Of a DNA stretch of 64,000 nt, positions 21,170-33,054 are shown piece after piece. Position 1 is the first letter of the stretch. Each line of letters begins with the position of its first letter. The notes below the pieces were generated by a model. It was not told the origin of the DNA and ran no database searches. It worked only from the letters and a program-made list of their open reading frames with translations. Origin of the DNA: Luidia sarsii (taxonomy: Eukaryota > Echinodermata > Asteroidea > Paxillosida > Luidiidae); NCBI GenBank assembly GCA_949987565.1, contig OX465102.1, positions 9,740,212-9,804,211 on the forward strand. The letters run 5' to 3'. The translations under genes were made by a program, and so were the position numbers.

Positions 21170-21400
21170 AATTGTGGTTTCAACGCCGCTCACTGCTGCA
21201 TTATGGAATTCTCTACTTGCAACCTGTTTCTCTCTTTCTTATAACTTGTCCCAAATTCAAACGAAACACGCTCACCTTTCTTCCTCCTGTTCTAGTTTGC
21301 GCGTGGGTTTTTTCTTCTTAATACTCACCTTGAGTGGCCTTTAGAGGCCTTGTGTTGGGCGACTTTCATTAAAAAATAAAAAATAATGATAAAGAGATAA
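21170..21400 (+). mobile_element. Possible 3' remnant of a non-LTR retrotransposon
   Basis: Translation around 21180-21320 gives VSTPLTAALWNSLLA and, further on, SQIQTKHAHL. This resembles the C-terminal WNSLP...F(K)...L motif of CR1/L2-type reverse transcriptases. It is followed by AGTGGCCTTTAGAGGCC, TGTTGGGCGAC and an A-rich tail near 21370-21400. Similarity is short and unverified. Confidence 0.35.
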
Positions 21401-21743
21401 AATCAGAAGTGTCACCTCCCGACATCTTCTTGTGGTTATCGTTGATTATTCACCATGCATCCCACCTCTTGGAGCTATTGAGCGCATGCAGTTACGGTAT
21501 AGCATAAACAGTTACACCGAGGTGTCCAAAACTTCTCGGAAAATAATGATACATTCTCCACCAAATGAAGCAGTGATCAAAGCAGACAGACATCGCAGTG
21601 ATTCGCAGTATAGCTTTTTCAATGCTCAATCTTTCAAACATGACCGTTAAAAGAAAACTGTCCTTAGCCTAAGGCTAATTCAGACAATGCAGTAAGGCAT
21701 GCGCTGCTAAAGAAAGAAAAAAAACCGGTTGAGTCGACCCCCA

Positions 21744-21972
21744 TGGGCCTTAAAACGAATCCATGGATCAGGCTCGGGCTCGGGCTCAGATTTTCTGACA
21801 AAATCCGAAAATCCAGGCTGTGGTTTGTTGGCTTGATAAGTATACCGGGTATATTCACCAGTAAACTGGGGCCAAACGCTTGTTCTAGATGCCTGTGATG
21901 TTAAAACGGGTATAAGATAAATATGACCGAAGCCTATGCCCGAGCCTAAGGCTTCATTTCGTAAACGTCCCC
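21744..21972. mobile_element. MITE-like repeat, family M1, copy 3
   Basis: Starts GGGCCTTAAAACGAATCCAT like copy 1, then the AGGCTCGGGCTCGGGCTC form of the inverted end. It closes with GAAGCCTATGCCCGAGCCTAAG and TTTCGTAAACGTCCCC. Confidence 0.72.
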
Positions 21973-22234
21973 AGCATCTTTTCAAAATGGCCGCCTGTCG
22001 GATGACGCAATATCTCCATATCATGCTACGTAGCTAGCAGTAGAGAATTGAACCGAAAGGTCAAAGAGACTCGTCCTCTATAGATTCACACCCGAATGGT
22101 TTCCGACTCTGACGTCAGCCATAAAGGCGAAGGATTTGACGGGGGCCGACAACCGTGATGGGTTTTTTTCTGTCATTTCCACCGCACTGTGCCAGTGACA
22201 GCCACTTACACGTTCACATTTTGCACGGCTCAGC

Positions 22235-23255
<1,021 letters not shown>

Positions 23256-23362
23256 CCTCGGGAAGGAGCAGTTTCTCGAACGTCTTAGACGGAAAAACAA
23301 TTGGAGACCCGGGCTCCTTCTAATCGCCTCTTAGCGAGTTAACTGGGCGTAGGTTCCTTCTT

Positions 23363-23411
<49 letters not shown>

Positions 23412-23412
<1 letters not shown>

Positions 23413-23790
23413 CGGGCGCGCAATAGACATTGATATTCTGGTCTCTTGTTTCCGATGGAACAAATAGAGGAAGGAGACCGTTACCAGCTCCGTTGCTGTG
23501 AAAATGCTAAAGCACCAGTCCTCGAGAATCTGACAGACGCGGGTGCAAATGGAATTCCCTGTGCGTCATCGTTACTGCTGACGCGTTCTCCTGAGAATTC
23601 TATTTTCAAGCGGTTTAAAAAAAAATTATATAAAGGGTGGGATTGTGCACGTACGCATGCCGCTCCAAAACCCTGCAGTGCTACACTGCGTGCCATCCAT
23701 CATAGGATAATTCCACCTCCCCCAATATCACATGCCATATTCAAAACGTAAGTTCGGAACACAGTTCCCAGCTGTAGCAAGGCACGTGTA
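23412..23790. other. No gene recognised
   Basis: A 101-codon open frame at 23446-23751 shows no motif, and a second frame runs opposite it. Ordinary sequence. Confidence 0.4.
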
Positions 23791-24178
23791 CGGAGTCTCT
23801 AAAGGGACATTCGTTGAACTCTAAAACAAAATTAAAATTCGTTCGTTATTTCGTGCGCACGAAATGATTTCGTGTGCTCGAAAGTATCTCGTGGGCATGA
23901 AATACTGAACGATGTTTGTTTAAATGATCAAATCTTAAAGATCGAGTTTCATTGTTTGTTTCAAGTATTCGTATGCTATGGGGCCAGTAACTAAATTCCA
24001 CTATTAAAACCAAATGGGAAACGTGTGTAAACCAAAGCAGAATATTACCCGTACAAACGTGTCCTTTTTTCACTGGCTTGCTGCTTGTTATGATTTCATG
24101 CGCACTAAAATAATAACGAACGAATTTTTATTTGGTTTTAGAGGTTTTTTTTCAATGAATGTCTCTTTAGGGGCTCCG
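23791..24178. mobile_element. 388-bp TIR element with TA target duplication
   Basis: Ends are inverted over about 70 bp: left CGGAGTCTCTAAAGGGACAT, right ending ATGTCTCTTTAGGGGCTCCG. Subterminal blocks TTCGTTCGTTATTTCGTGCG and AATAACGAACGAA also pair. TA lies directly on both sides, the target of Tc1/mariner-type elements. No transposase inside, so non-autonomous. Confidence 0.75.
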
Positions 24179-24181
24179 TAC

Positions 24182-24795
24182 ATGTAATCTGGACGCAATG
24201 CCCTGCCACGCGAAATACATAAATCAACACACACATACTGATTTGTGTATCCTTGTTGAGACATTACATTCTTCTCATGCACTATACATCCGAACGAGAA
24301 ACGATGTTTTAAAAATTCTCCCATTTCAACCTCATTCACTATCCTGGGTAGACATTAATTAATTTTAATTGTTAAATAATAAATTAAATAGATAAACAAT
24401 TTTTTTAAAGAATAATGAAACATATAGATTTATACAGTCATGTAATAGCGAAACATACATGAGAGGTGATTTGTAGCTGAGAACAAAATAAATATACGTT
24501 AAGTTAGAAAAGGAGTTGTCAATGCATTAAGCGAAAACATACCAGTGACAAATCTCCTCGAGGGGGAAGATGTATTATATCATGTTTCGCTTACGCGAGA
24601 AGATGCTCCAAGAGAAATAAAACCACGAGGGGTTAATTTTCATCAGACAACGGTCCAAAAGGGAAGGGTGAGTAAGGTAGTAGAGATTCAGTGTCAGAAA
24701 AGAGAACGGGAAGATTACGTTATTAACCACGTCATCGTAATCATCTTGGATGCGAAAGATGATGGGGTCTTCGTGCGCACGAAATGATTTCTCAA
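24182..24795. other. No gene recognised; start of a nested repeat
   Basis: AT-rich DNA. The block TCGTGCGCACGAAATGATTTCTC at about 24771 matches the interior of the 23791-24178 element and continues at 25377 after a Penelope-like insertion. The left TIR of this second copy is not recognisable. Confidence 0.4.
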
Positions 24796-25376
24796 AATTT
24801 AGTGGGCCCGTGACGTTTCGATCCTAGCCGGACCTTTCTCAAAGGAGGAAGGGGAGAGAGTGAATAGGACACGGATGAGAAACAGAGAGGAAAGGGAAAG
24901 GGAAAGGCAAGGAGTAGGGTAGGGATTAATGAGAAGAGGGGGAAAGATCAACGAGAGAAGTGTGGAGGAGTGAACACAAAAGATGGATTATCAGAAAGCT
25001 GCATGGTGTTAGTCATTACCCTCCTAGATGTTGAGACCATGTGGTTGAATAGTCCGAAGACGCTTCATCCACATTTTCTCACGGCTAAGACGGACAACAT
25101 TACTACGGTGACCAAGGAATTTTATGCCTAGTACACTCACATCTGACGATATCAAATGATCAGGGAGATTGAAGTGATACCCAACAGGGGTGTCCATTTT
25201 ACCGGTTTTGATTGTAGACCTATTGCCATTTCTGAGGGTGTTTTTGGTCTCGCCAACATACTGAACATTACAAACTCTACAAGAGATGAGGTATATGATG
25301 TTTGAGGTAGTGCAAGTAATAGAGCCATAGGTCATGTGGGTAGTTCCTGAAGAATGTCCATTGAAAAAGTCTATTT
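24796..25376 (-). mobile_element. Penelope-like element fragment 1, GIY-YIG end
   Basis: A 5'-truncated retroelement. The minus-strand frame (stop at 25024) encodes the C-terminal endonuclease of Penelope-like elements: [14 protein letters not shown] carries the YIG half of the GIY-YIG signature, followed by GYHFNLPDH, REKMWMKRL and QPHGLN. The reverse transcriptase is absent. Beyond the stop lies a purine-rich noncoding tail and a conserved end with a hammerhead-like motif (24803-24845). It interrupts a TIR element whose pieces flank it. A small deletion removes the KKRIY region present in the other two copies. Confidence 0.82.
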
Positions 25377-25486
25377 TCTTGATATATGTGTCTCGCGAAA
25401 TGATTACGTGCGGCACGAAATAACGAACGAATTTATATTTTGTTTTATAGTTTTGTTTAAACAAATGTCCTTTTAGGGGCTCCGTA
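25377..25486. repeat. Right end of a second CGGAG...CTCCG TIR element
   Basis: CGAAATGATTACGTGCG, AATAACGAACGAATT and TTTTAGGGGCTCCGTA match the right terminus of the element at 23791-24178. It is cut off on its left by Penelope-like fragment 1. Confidence 0.7.
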
Positions 25487-25545
25487 ACATCGTGCTCCCT
25501 TTTACATGTTTGTGTTTACCTCCTTTTCAGTGGTACTGTAGAGCA

Positions 25546-25640
25546 TAGGCTGGTTTCCGTCCCCTACCTGGTCTCCAGATGTCTCACGTCCTCCTGTACA
25601 TTTCGGAGGACGTGAGACAAGTAGGGGACGGAAACCAGCC
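25546..25640. mobile_element. Fold-back copy of the 9-bp-TSD transposon
   Basis: Two TIRs almost back to back: TAGGCTGGTTTCCGTCCCC at the left and GGGGACGGAAACCAGCC at the right, joined around CCTCCTGTACATTTCGGAGG. They can form a near-perfect hairpin of about 40 bp. Flanks show CTGTAGAGC and CTGTAAAGC, a 9-bp duplication with one mismatch if the element ends two bases further out. It belongs to the family at 3824-4316. Confidence 0.75.
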
Positions 25641-25764
25641 CACTGTAAAGCGCTGGCAGCAGCGCCCTCTCGTGAAAATCAGCGATTTGCAATGAGGTCT
25701 TTTCGTGAGTTTTGGACGTCGCAATTTCGAGGGATAAAACACGGTTCAGCAGGTGAAAAATACG

Positions 25765-25866
25765 ATGGATAGAATAAGGAAAGATCCCGCCGGACTTGGG
25801 ACGGACATGGAGTTCCTGGTGGCTGCTGGTGCACTTACAACGGAGTCAAAGAGTCACTTTACATGG
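25765..25866 (+). CDS. Possible first coding exon of an unknown gene
   Basis: An ATG in strong Kozak context (ACGATGG) opens 34 codons (start MDRIRKDPAGLG, end KSHFTW) that run to a consensus donor, TGG followed by GTAAGT. No family is recognised. I found no convincing downstream exon. It could be a decayed or chance exon. Confidence 0.3.
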
Positions 25867-25869
25867 GTA

Positions 25870-26394
25870 AGTTTTTGGCGAGTTGTAAATCATATCCATT
25901 GCTAGTTAGTTGTTAGATGTACCTCACAATGCACGGCATGCGAACCGGCTTGCCCAGTTCTCGGACGGACACATGTTGACCTGGCTTGAACAAGAGAGTA
26001 TCTTTGGTTCGTAATAACTGGCTACTTAACAGAACGAAACACAAGCATTGGGGTAAAGGGGTGGTCGGTACAGTACATGTAGAATACCCTGCCACTAAAT
26101 GTACGTGATGCCCTTGTGTGCAACGCAGTGCAGGTCAGGCCTATGTCTTTGTGTGTTCAGTTCAGAGGCGAGTGGCGGGCTATTCTGCAATGTGCCCAGT
26201 ACTACTAGTCCGAGTAACTTGGACCCGACAAGTCAATTTTACGTCAACTCGGTTCGTCACCAACTCGGTCCCAGTCAACTCGGTCCTTGAGTATAAAGAC
26301 TCGGCAAGGCATCGCTGAAAAAAAATAGTCAGTCCCCCTCCCCTCCCGCTCTTGCTCCCTGTAAGAAACTGAGAACTGGTAGTCTTCTGTATCC
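25870..26394. other. No gene recognised
   Basis: A short irregular repeat CAACTCGGTYC occurs three to four times at about 26245-26290. Otherwise no recognised feature. Confidence 0.4.
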
Positions 26395-26770
26395 ATGATG
26401 CATTCTGTGATTCAGCGTAGGTGTCTACCCTATCATGATTTGACTTGATTTGACTCTAGGTTCTTTTCAATTCAGCTGGCTATATGCAGCCTGTATTTAT
26501 ACAGGTTATCATTCACAACTTAACCTTGGCTCACCTATTACAAAAGTGTATCACCTCATTCACCTGTGCTTTTTAGGTCAAAGCTCTGAGAATGCGGTAC
26601 TGTGTGATACAGCGTTGATAGCTACCCTGTCATAAATTGAATGGACTTGATTTATTTTTGCTATTCAGCTGGCTAGATGTGAAATGCAGCCTGTATTTCA
26701 ATAGACTATCATCATATTGTGCACAACTTTTCCTTGGCCCACCTATTACAAGTGGTGAATCCTCATTGAA
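26395..26770 (+). repeat. Tandem duplication of about 190 bp
   Basis: The stretch from about 26400 (CTGTGATTCAGCG, CTACCCTATCAT, ATTCAGCTGGCTA, GCAGCCTGTATTT, CACCTATTACAA) recurs from about 26598 in the same order with moderate divergence. No coding potential is retained by both copies. Confidence 0.65.
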
Positions 26771-26844
26771 ATACATTCTAATTTTATGTAAAATGTTGTC
26801 TGTGATGAAATACTGCTGTAATTTGAACGCGCTGCATGATCTCG

Positions 26845-26995
26845 ACTAGCTCTAGAAAGCAGCAGGAGTCATGGGTTCGAATCCTGCCCGAGCTAGGTCC
26901 TGCTAGGATCGAAAAGTCAGGCCCACTACATTTTGAGATTTGCATTTTGGTAATAATAGTCAGTAAGCAGTTTGCAACATTTTTGTATATCGCAG
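26845..26995 (+). repeat. tRNA-Ser-like 3' half fused to a Penelope-like tail
   Basis: The first part contains an anticodon-loop-like CTAGAAA (anticodon AGA, as in tRNA-Ser) and a box B, GGGTTCGAATCCTGCC, ending CCCGAGCT. It is joined directly to GGTCCTGCTAGGATCGAAAA, then TTTTGAGATTTGCATTTTGG and CAGTAAGCAGTTTGCAACAT, the 3' end of the Penelope-like family. It is either a severely 5'-truncated element inserted in a tRNA-like sequence or a chimeric short element. Confidence 0.55.
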
Positions 26996-26999
26996 AGGA

Positions 27000-28055
27000 A
27001 ACCAGTTAGATTTAGACCAATTGGGCGACTAATTGCACGAACTGCGTGTCATTACGTGAATAAGTGAATTAGTGAATTTTTTGCAGCACGTTTAGGCAAT
27101 GAATTTCCCCTTCGTATGGGATAATAAAGTTCAATTGTATTGTAATGTTATAACAAAAATATTAGTAAAGACTAATAATGTGCACACATCCACCCTACTG
27201 GGTGTTCAAGGCGCAGCAAACTTGAAGACAAAACGTATAGGAGTAATATAGAAGAACAAATAATTAGTCATTGGAAACTTTAGTTAGTACAAGAACAAGA
27301 TCTATGTTGGAGAGGTAGTGATCGAGTTCGATATGTGAGGAGCTGCCACAGAAAAGTACCGAGACCTGTGTTCCTTGTTAACACACGTGTAAATTATAGT
27401 GCCGAGATGATAATATAGTGACATTTTTCATTCCCATCCCCCTATTTTGTTACCTTTGGAAGAGTCCAGGAAATTTCTCTCTGGTGGGTACAGCACAAGG
27501 CACAGAAGTTTTGAAGTTGAAAGAGCCATTGTGTAGGAGTGGGGGTGTGCAGACCTATTGTGAGACGAGGGATATGTAACCCCATTCAGGGGAATGAGGA
27601 TGTGTAGATCCATTGTGCCATAATACCCAACTTTGCGTAAACCCTGCATGATGGCCTTGCACGTGATCGCAATACACCGATCCCGTAGGCCACGCCCACC
27701 ATAGCAACGGCCAAGCAACTGTGCACATGCGCACAATGTCTCATGATCACCCGCACGCCGTGCGCGTGCGCTGCACGCCCGAAACCACCGAAAGCGCTTC
27801 TTTCCTTTGGACTGGTTTTTGAAAAGGCCAAAAATGTACATTTCCCCTCTTGCCAGGGTATCGAGAGTCAGAATGAAAATGAAAATATAAACACCGCTTC
27901 ACCATGGTTAAGGATAAAACTTGGGTTTGCAAAGGAATTGCCTGTTACATACGAAAGAAAACAAGTTATGTCGGACAAAATGGCGGCAATTTGTCGGACC
28001 TTAAATCGCGTGTTCATGATTGGTCAATTTGACAAGGGTCGTGGCCTACTTGATC
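27000..28055. other. No gene recognised
   Basis: A 137-codon minus-strand frame (27428-27841) and overlapping frames carry no motif. Local CpG-rich stretch near 27650-27790. Nothing supportable. Confidence 0.4.
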
Positions 28056-28222
28056 GATGTATTGAATACAGGTCGTATAACTATATCAGGGGCAGGGCTT
28101 GACGCCCACGAATCCACTACCACGTGCTCAAGTGATGCAGCAAAAAAGGACATAACACACTATACGAGGGGTGGCTTCAGCCACTGTGGCTATTCCTGGT
28201 ACTATACTCGTGCGGGAAACGA
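28056..28222 (-). repeat. Inverted extra copy of the secreted-gene upstream region
   Basis: Reverse complement of 34856-35050, the sequence just upstream of the TATA box of secreted-protein gene A: GGGCAGGGC, CGCCCACGAATCCACTACCACGTG, GTGGCTTCAGCCACT and CTGGTACTA match in order. No gene copy follows in this orientation, so this block is a dispersed repeat or a stranded promoter fragment. Confidence 0.7.
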
Positions 28223-28244
28223 AGCCATGGCTAATCTATTCAGA

Positions 28245-28440
28245 CAAGAGCCAGGCCAATGGACCTTTCCCATGAAATATGCAAATTAGACCTAGCGCAT
28301 GCGCTTAATCTAATTGATGGGCAAGCGGGCTGCCAACCAATCATTATTTTCCACGGGCGTGCGGGCGTTCGTTCTCACCATTGATCTCCATGATAAGGAC
28401 TGGATAGGACACCGCGTGTTGTTCGTGCACAAAATACGCG
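28245..28440. repeat. Long inverted repeat, left arm
   Basis: Begins CAATGGACCTTTCCCATGAA, then GCGCATGCGCTTA, and ends with GATCTCCAT and GGACTGGATAGGACA. It matches the reverse complement of 30675-30880. The arms are about 190 bp and enclose about 2.2 kb. Confidence 0.7.
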
Positions 28441-29500
28441 GTCGAACAATGGCGGCGCGCAACGCTTCAGGAGGGTAGAGTTGTGTTTGTTGTTGAGAGC
28501 ATCTTGCTCTATGGTTAGAGTAAACTCCCTTGGTCGTGGATGAATTTGGCCCACCTTGTAGTTATGGGAATGAGTAATTAATTAGGTGCCGGAAACATTG
28601 CATAGGAAAGAGTATGATGCGCTCACACGTATTTATTAATAACAAATCATTTCTTGAATATTGGTTTAGCCTATAAGTAGGCCTATATATCTGCAGTGTA
28701 TAGATATCAATTAGCCCATCGCATCCGCATTTGAATCGGCCACGGCTACACATTGGTTGGTTGATGTTTATCTTAACTTTTCTGAGCATCTTCATGAATA
28801 AAAAAAGACTGCCGGAGGAACATTTGTTCATTCAGTCAACGCTTGCATAATTATTTTATTGCAAATTGACAAAAAGCGATGCACATTTATTTCTTGTACA
28901 AATGTTTGCACATGGTAATAAGGCTAGTCTGTGTGTCACCCCTGATACCATGAACACGAAAGTATCCAAGGTATCCAAGGGGTACTTTCCACCTATACCA
29001 ATTACCAACAGCCATTATCGCAATGATTTCAGTGGCTTCAGGAACTGTGTCGATATCCACAGAACCTGCCCGAGATCAACAAAGCCAACCATTTCCTGGA
29101 TTGGTCGAATGGTCGCACTCAACAAACTTACGAATGCTCATACCATCTAACATAATTGAGCAGAATTTATATATCTCATCTCAGTCCTACCAGCCCGAAT
29201 TATCACACGGTACAAGAGAATACTAATATTCTTCTTAGAACTGTTTAAAGAGAATATATGATTATCGTCACAATTTTGAACATTGGAGCCTTGGAATTTT
29301 TTAACCTTGTTGAGATAATCCTGGCTTCCCGTCAATTCCAGAAAAAAACCACCTGTGGACAACATAATAAGCAAAATGAGGAGGCTATTTGTACATGTAG
29401 TAGTATCTCAAACTTATTTGGAATCTGTTTCCAAATCATTTTTTTTCAAGGGGTGGACTCAGCTTTTGGGTGACCCAAAGTCACAGCATGCAGTTGTCAA
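28441..29500. other. No gene recognised
   Basis: Interior of the inverted-repeat pair. Short frames only; no transposase motif. Confidence 0.4.
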
Positions 29501-29504
29501 TGAT

Positions 29505-30150
29505 TACTTAAGTTGATATACAAAAATGTTGCAAACTGCTTACTGACTAAAATTACCAAAAAGTAAATCTAAAATTTAGTGGGCCTGACGTTTCGATCCT
29601 AGCAGGACCTTTCTCAAAGGCAGAGTGACAAGGACAAAACAGATACATGTACACGAAGGCAGGGGGGGGGGGGAGAGTGAATAGGACACGGATGAGAAAC
29701 AGAGGACAAAGAGTGAAGCTGGTAGGGAGAGATCAAAGGGAAGGGCAAGGGGTAGGGTAGGGATTAGTGAGAGGAGGGGGAAAGATCAAAGAGAAGGGCA
29801 AGGAGTGGGGTAGGGATTAGTGACAATAGGGGGAAAAGATCAAAGAGAGAAGTGTGAAAGACTGAACACAAAAGAAGGATTATCAGAAAGCTGCATGGTG
29901 TTAGTCATTACCCTCCTGGATGTTGAGACCATGTGGTTGAATAGTCCGAAGACGCTTCATCCACATTTTCTCACGGCTAATACGGACAGCATTACTACGG
30001 TGACCAAGTGATTCTATGCCCAGTACACTCATATCTGATATCGAATGATCAGGGAGATTGAAGTGATACCCAACAGGGGTGTCCATTTTACCGGTTTTGA
30101 TGGTAGACCTATGGCCATAGATTCGTTTTTTGAGGGTGTTTTTATTAGAG
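29505..30150 (-). mobile_element. Penelope-like element fragment 2, GIY-YIG end
   Basis: The minus-strand frame ending at 29901 encodes [29 protein letters not shown] and QPHGLNI, the C-terminal part of the Penelope-like GIY-YIG endonuclease. It is truncated upstream of the YIG motif, so it is shorter than fragments 1 and 3. Downstream are two or three copies of a roughly 65-bp purine-rich repeat (GGGTAGGGATTAGTGA, GGGGGAAAGATCAA) and the conserved terminal block with the hammerhead-like motif at about 29586-29622. A final tail runs to 29505 (TGTTGCAAACTGCTTACTGA on the plus strand). Confidence 0.82.
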
Positions 30151-30674
30151 TTGTTCAGTCATTATGCTTCATCCGAAGTTGGTAAATGGTGAGAACAACC
30201 GTAGCCTAAAGTAAATGGTATAGGCCTATGGCTATGCAGAGAAAGGCTTGACCTTCTCCAGGAAAAACTTCTTTGAAGATTATTTTAGGGCCTTCAATGT
30301 TAATAATTATTTGACCACTGCTGGAACAACACAGGTCAGAATGCCTTAAATAAAAAAACTCAGTCATCAATAAGCAGTATGCAGTAGGCTACTACAAGAG
30401 TCCATCTGGGCTAACCAACAACCTACTTTTTAAAAGTTATTCCTTTCTTACGGCTCACTTTTCAGTCCCTCTCCGGCCAATTCACTGCTGCGCATACTTT
30501 GACCATTGTTCTTTGTGAAATTTCCTATTTCATTCGTATAATGTTTATTTGTCTTCAAAAGATGACTATTTGAAGAAAAAAATTTGTTCACTTCTTTGAA
30601 ATGTCCATTCAAATGTGTGCGCGCTGCAAAAACGACACGTTCGTTTCTTACCCTCGTGATAAAACGCACACGCA

Positions 30675-30880
30675 GACGCGTATTTGACGCGCTGTCCTAT
30701 CCAGTCTTTATAATGGAGATCAATGGTTCTCACTAACAGTTTGGCGTGCGTCTCCTACGCGCGTATTTCGAAACCTGTACGCAACGCGCACTCGTTTGCC
30801 CACCAATTTAGTAAAGCGCATGCGCCAGCTCTTCTTTGCATATTTCATGGGAAAGGTCCATTGTCTGGAGTAGCTACGGA
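30675..30880. repeat. Long inverted repeat, right arm
   Basis: Contains TGTCCTATCCAGTC, GGAGATCAATGGTTCTCAC, GCGCATGCGC and ends TTCATGGGAAAGGTCCATTG, pairing with 28245-28440. The arms could be the ends of a 2.6-kb non-autonomous transposon (28257-30868) or two oppositely inserted repeats. Confidence 0.7.
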
Positions 30881-31590
30881 GCCGAATGAATGATGATGAC
30901 CTATATTATGTTCCACATATTATTACCAGTGTGCAGTAGGCCTAACTCCAACTTGTTAAGAGGTTAATCCTCAGTAAATGTTTGAATATTTTGTTTGTGC
31001 ACAACCTATATTTTTGGATAGGTTTATCTATGTAGAACTTACCTGTACTTGTATTTCTACTTGCTATAATTATTTTCATTTTATAGGCTCCCCTTGTCCT
31101 TCAGGGTTTTCATTGTTGCTGTTTTTTTGTTTCATTTTACTGATTTTAATTTCTCTATCAACACTTTAATTTCTAAATCCAGAGTTTAGCTTTTAGGGGC
31201 CGTCAGATCAGATCAGAAATGTGGGCTCCCTCGTTCTCCCAATCTTCCTGTAATTGCGGAGTCGGGAGAAGATGATAAAGACCACGGAAATAAGATGCTC
31301 TATAAGAGCCTTACGCATCTCATACACAGAGAAGCCATTGAACCCTATATAATTTGCGCTTAATAAATGTGTTAAATAATAATAATAAGAATAGTATTAG
31401 TGGTGTTCAAACATGCTACCAGACTAAAGGACAAAAAGAGGAAATGAAATTCGAGCTCGTCTCCATTTTGTTCCAAGTTCCGTTTTCTTTTGAATCAAGA
31501 GTAGGCCTATATAGGAAGGTTTGCAGTGATACCGTGTATAATATAAGGTACCTTAAAGGATAGGTATGGTTCTGAAAAGAACCTGAGTGA
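30881..31590. other. No gene recognised
   Basis: AT-rich DNA with a (TAA)n-like run at about 31376-31392. No coding or repeat assignment. Confidence 0.4.
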
Positions 31591-31595
31591 TAACT

Positions 31596-31655
31596 CGACG
31601 TTCCGGCCAGTATGCCATGGCCGTCATCATTCTCCTGATGACGACCAGAGACCTT
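31596..31655 (-). ncRNA. Hammerhead-like motif of a second type
   Basis: On the minus strand: AATGATGACGGCC, a loop, then GGCCGGAACGTCGAG. This gives a core-like ATGATGA, a five-pair helix II (CGGCC with GGCCG), and GAACGTC where hammerheads have GAAACGTC. It resembles the terminal motif of other Penelope-like families, but the core is imperfect. Confidence 0.35.
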
Positions 31656-32105
31656 TAAGAGACCATTATACATGGTGTCACCGCAATCCCTCCTATATTG
31701 TTTCACCTACCGTACCATGCAAAGTCTCAAGTCTCATTTGAATTTAGGAGGTTTTTTAGAGGGGTTGACAGATACAAGTATTTCCCAAAGGGTTGTCTTA
31801 TTTTTATATCAATGGAGGAAACTTGTTTTGATTTTTTTTGTGGGGGAATCAAATCCTTACTCTGTGGATTCATTTTCTTCCTAATTTGTCCAACCTCATA
31901 AGTAAGTCGTGACTAAATTGTGAGCCAGGCCTTCAGTATGTTGCTGTTGTTGTTGTTGTTGTTTTGGTTGTAAGAACTCCTAATAGGGGTCCCTCCAGTA
32001 TAGATGAGCCATTACACTATTAGCCCAGCATACGTCAGTGAAGCATGGCCGTCACTCCCCCAATCTAAGCTTGGGAAGTTCATGGAAATTCGGGCTGTTT
32101 TTTTT
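31656..32105. other. No gene recognised
   Basis: Contains a short TTG repeat near 31945. Nothing else recognisable. Confidence 0.4.
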
Positions 32106-32429
32106 TAATAACGCATTCTATTGTGCCAGTCAAGGTCGTCTATTTCAAGCGTCCCATGCCCCGGTCGTCAGGCGCATTGGGGATTGTATGTGCAGAATCT
32201 GAACATGGTTTTGAGCCCCAGCCTTTTTGAGGTCGAGTGGGGGGCAGTGAGTGGATCAAAAGAGCAGGATGGACCAAACATAACTTGGCTGGAATGGGCT
32301 GGAATGTGAAATTTGCATAACACATTCTATGGTGCCAGCCAGTCTATTTAGAGCGTCCCCTCCCCGGTCCTTGGTTTTAGACCGTAACTTTTTGAAGTGG
32401 ACTAAAAGGGAGTGGATGGACTAAATTGA

Positions 32430-33050
32430 ACTGCGCTGGACTGGGCTGCACTGGGCTGGACTGGACTGGACTTGCTTGGACTTGCCTGGACTTGCCCGGA
32501 CTGGCCCGGACTGGGATGGGAAGGACTGGGCTGTATACTGGGCTCGAATGGGCTGGGATGGACTGGGCTGTATACTGGGCTCGGATGGGCTGGGCTTGAC
32601 TGGACTGGGTTGTACTGGGCTGTATTGTACAGGGCTGATGTACTGGGCTGTACTGGACTGTGCTGTACTGGACTGAGCTGTACTGGGCTGTACTGGGCTC
32701 GACTGGACTGGGTTGGACTGGGCTGTATTGGGCTGGACTGGACTGGGTTGGGTTAGACTGAGTTGGACTGGCCTGGACTAGATTGGCTGAACTGGACTGG
32801 ACTGGACTGAGCTGGACTGGGCTTTACTGGGTTGGATTGGGGTGTACAGGGCTGGACGAGGCTGGACTGGGCTGGACGATGCTGTACGGGGCTGGACTGG
32901 GCTGGACGGGGCTAAACGGGGCTGGACTGGGTTGGACTTGCTTGGACTGCATGATATGTAGAGCCCACTGGGCTTTACTGGGCTGCACTAGGCTGGACTT
33001 GGCTTGGCTGGGCTTGGCTGGACTGGACTGGGCTGGGCTGAGCTGGATAT
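32430..33050 (+). repeat. CTGGACTGGG minisatellite of unit A
   Basis: About 620 bp of a degenerate 5/10-bp repeat (CTGGA CTGGG with CTGTA and CTTGA variants). Frames rich in Gly-Leu-Asp-Trp on one strand and Ser-Pro-Val-Gln on the other are artefacts. Shorter versions occupy the same place in units B and C. Confidence 0.93.
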
Positions 33051-33054
33051 AGGA

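Noticed and set aside
21045..21185. Several TGTGGT/ACCACA sites suggesting a RUNX enhancer
   Set aside because: The six-base motif is common and the stretch borders a probable retrotransposon remnant; evidence too weak.
32472..33052. Trp/Gly/Leu-rich and Ser/Pro/Gln-rich frames
   Set aside because: Encoded by the CTGGACTGGG minisatellite; not conserved between units.
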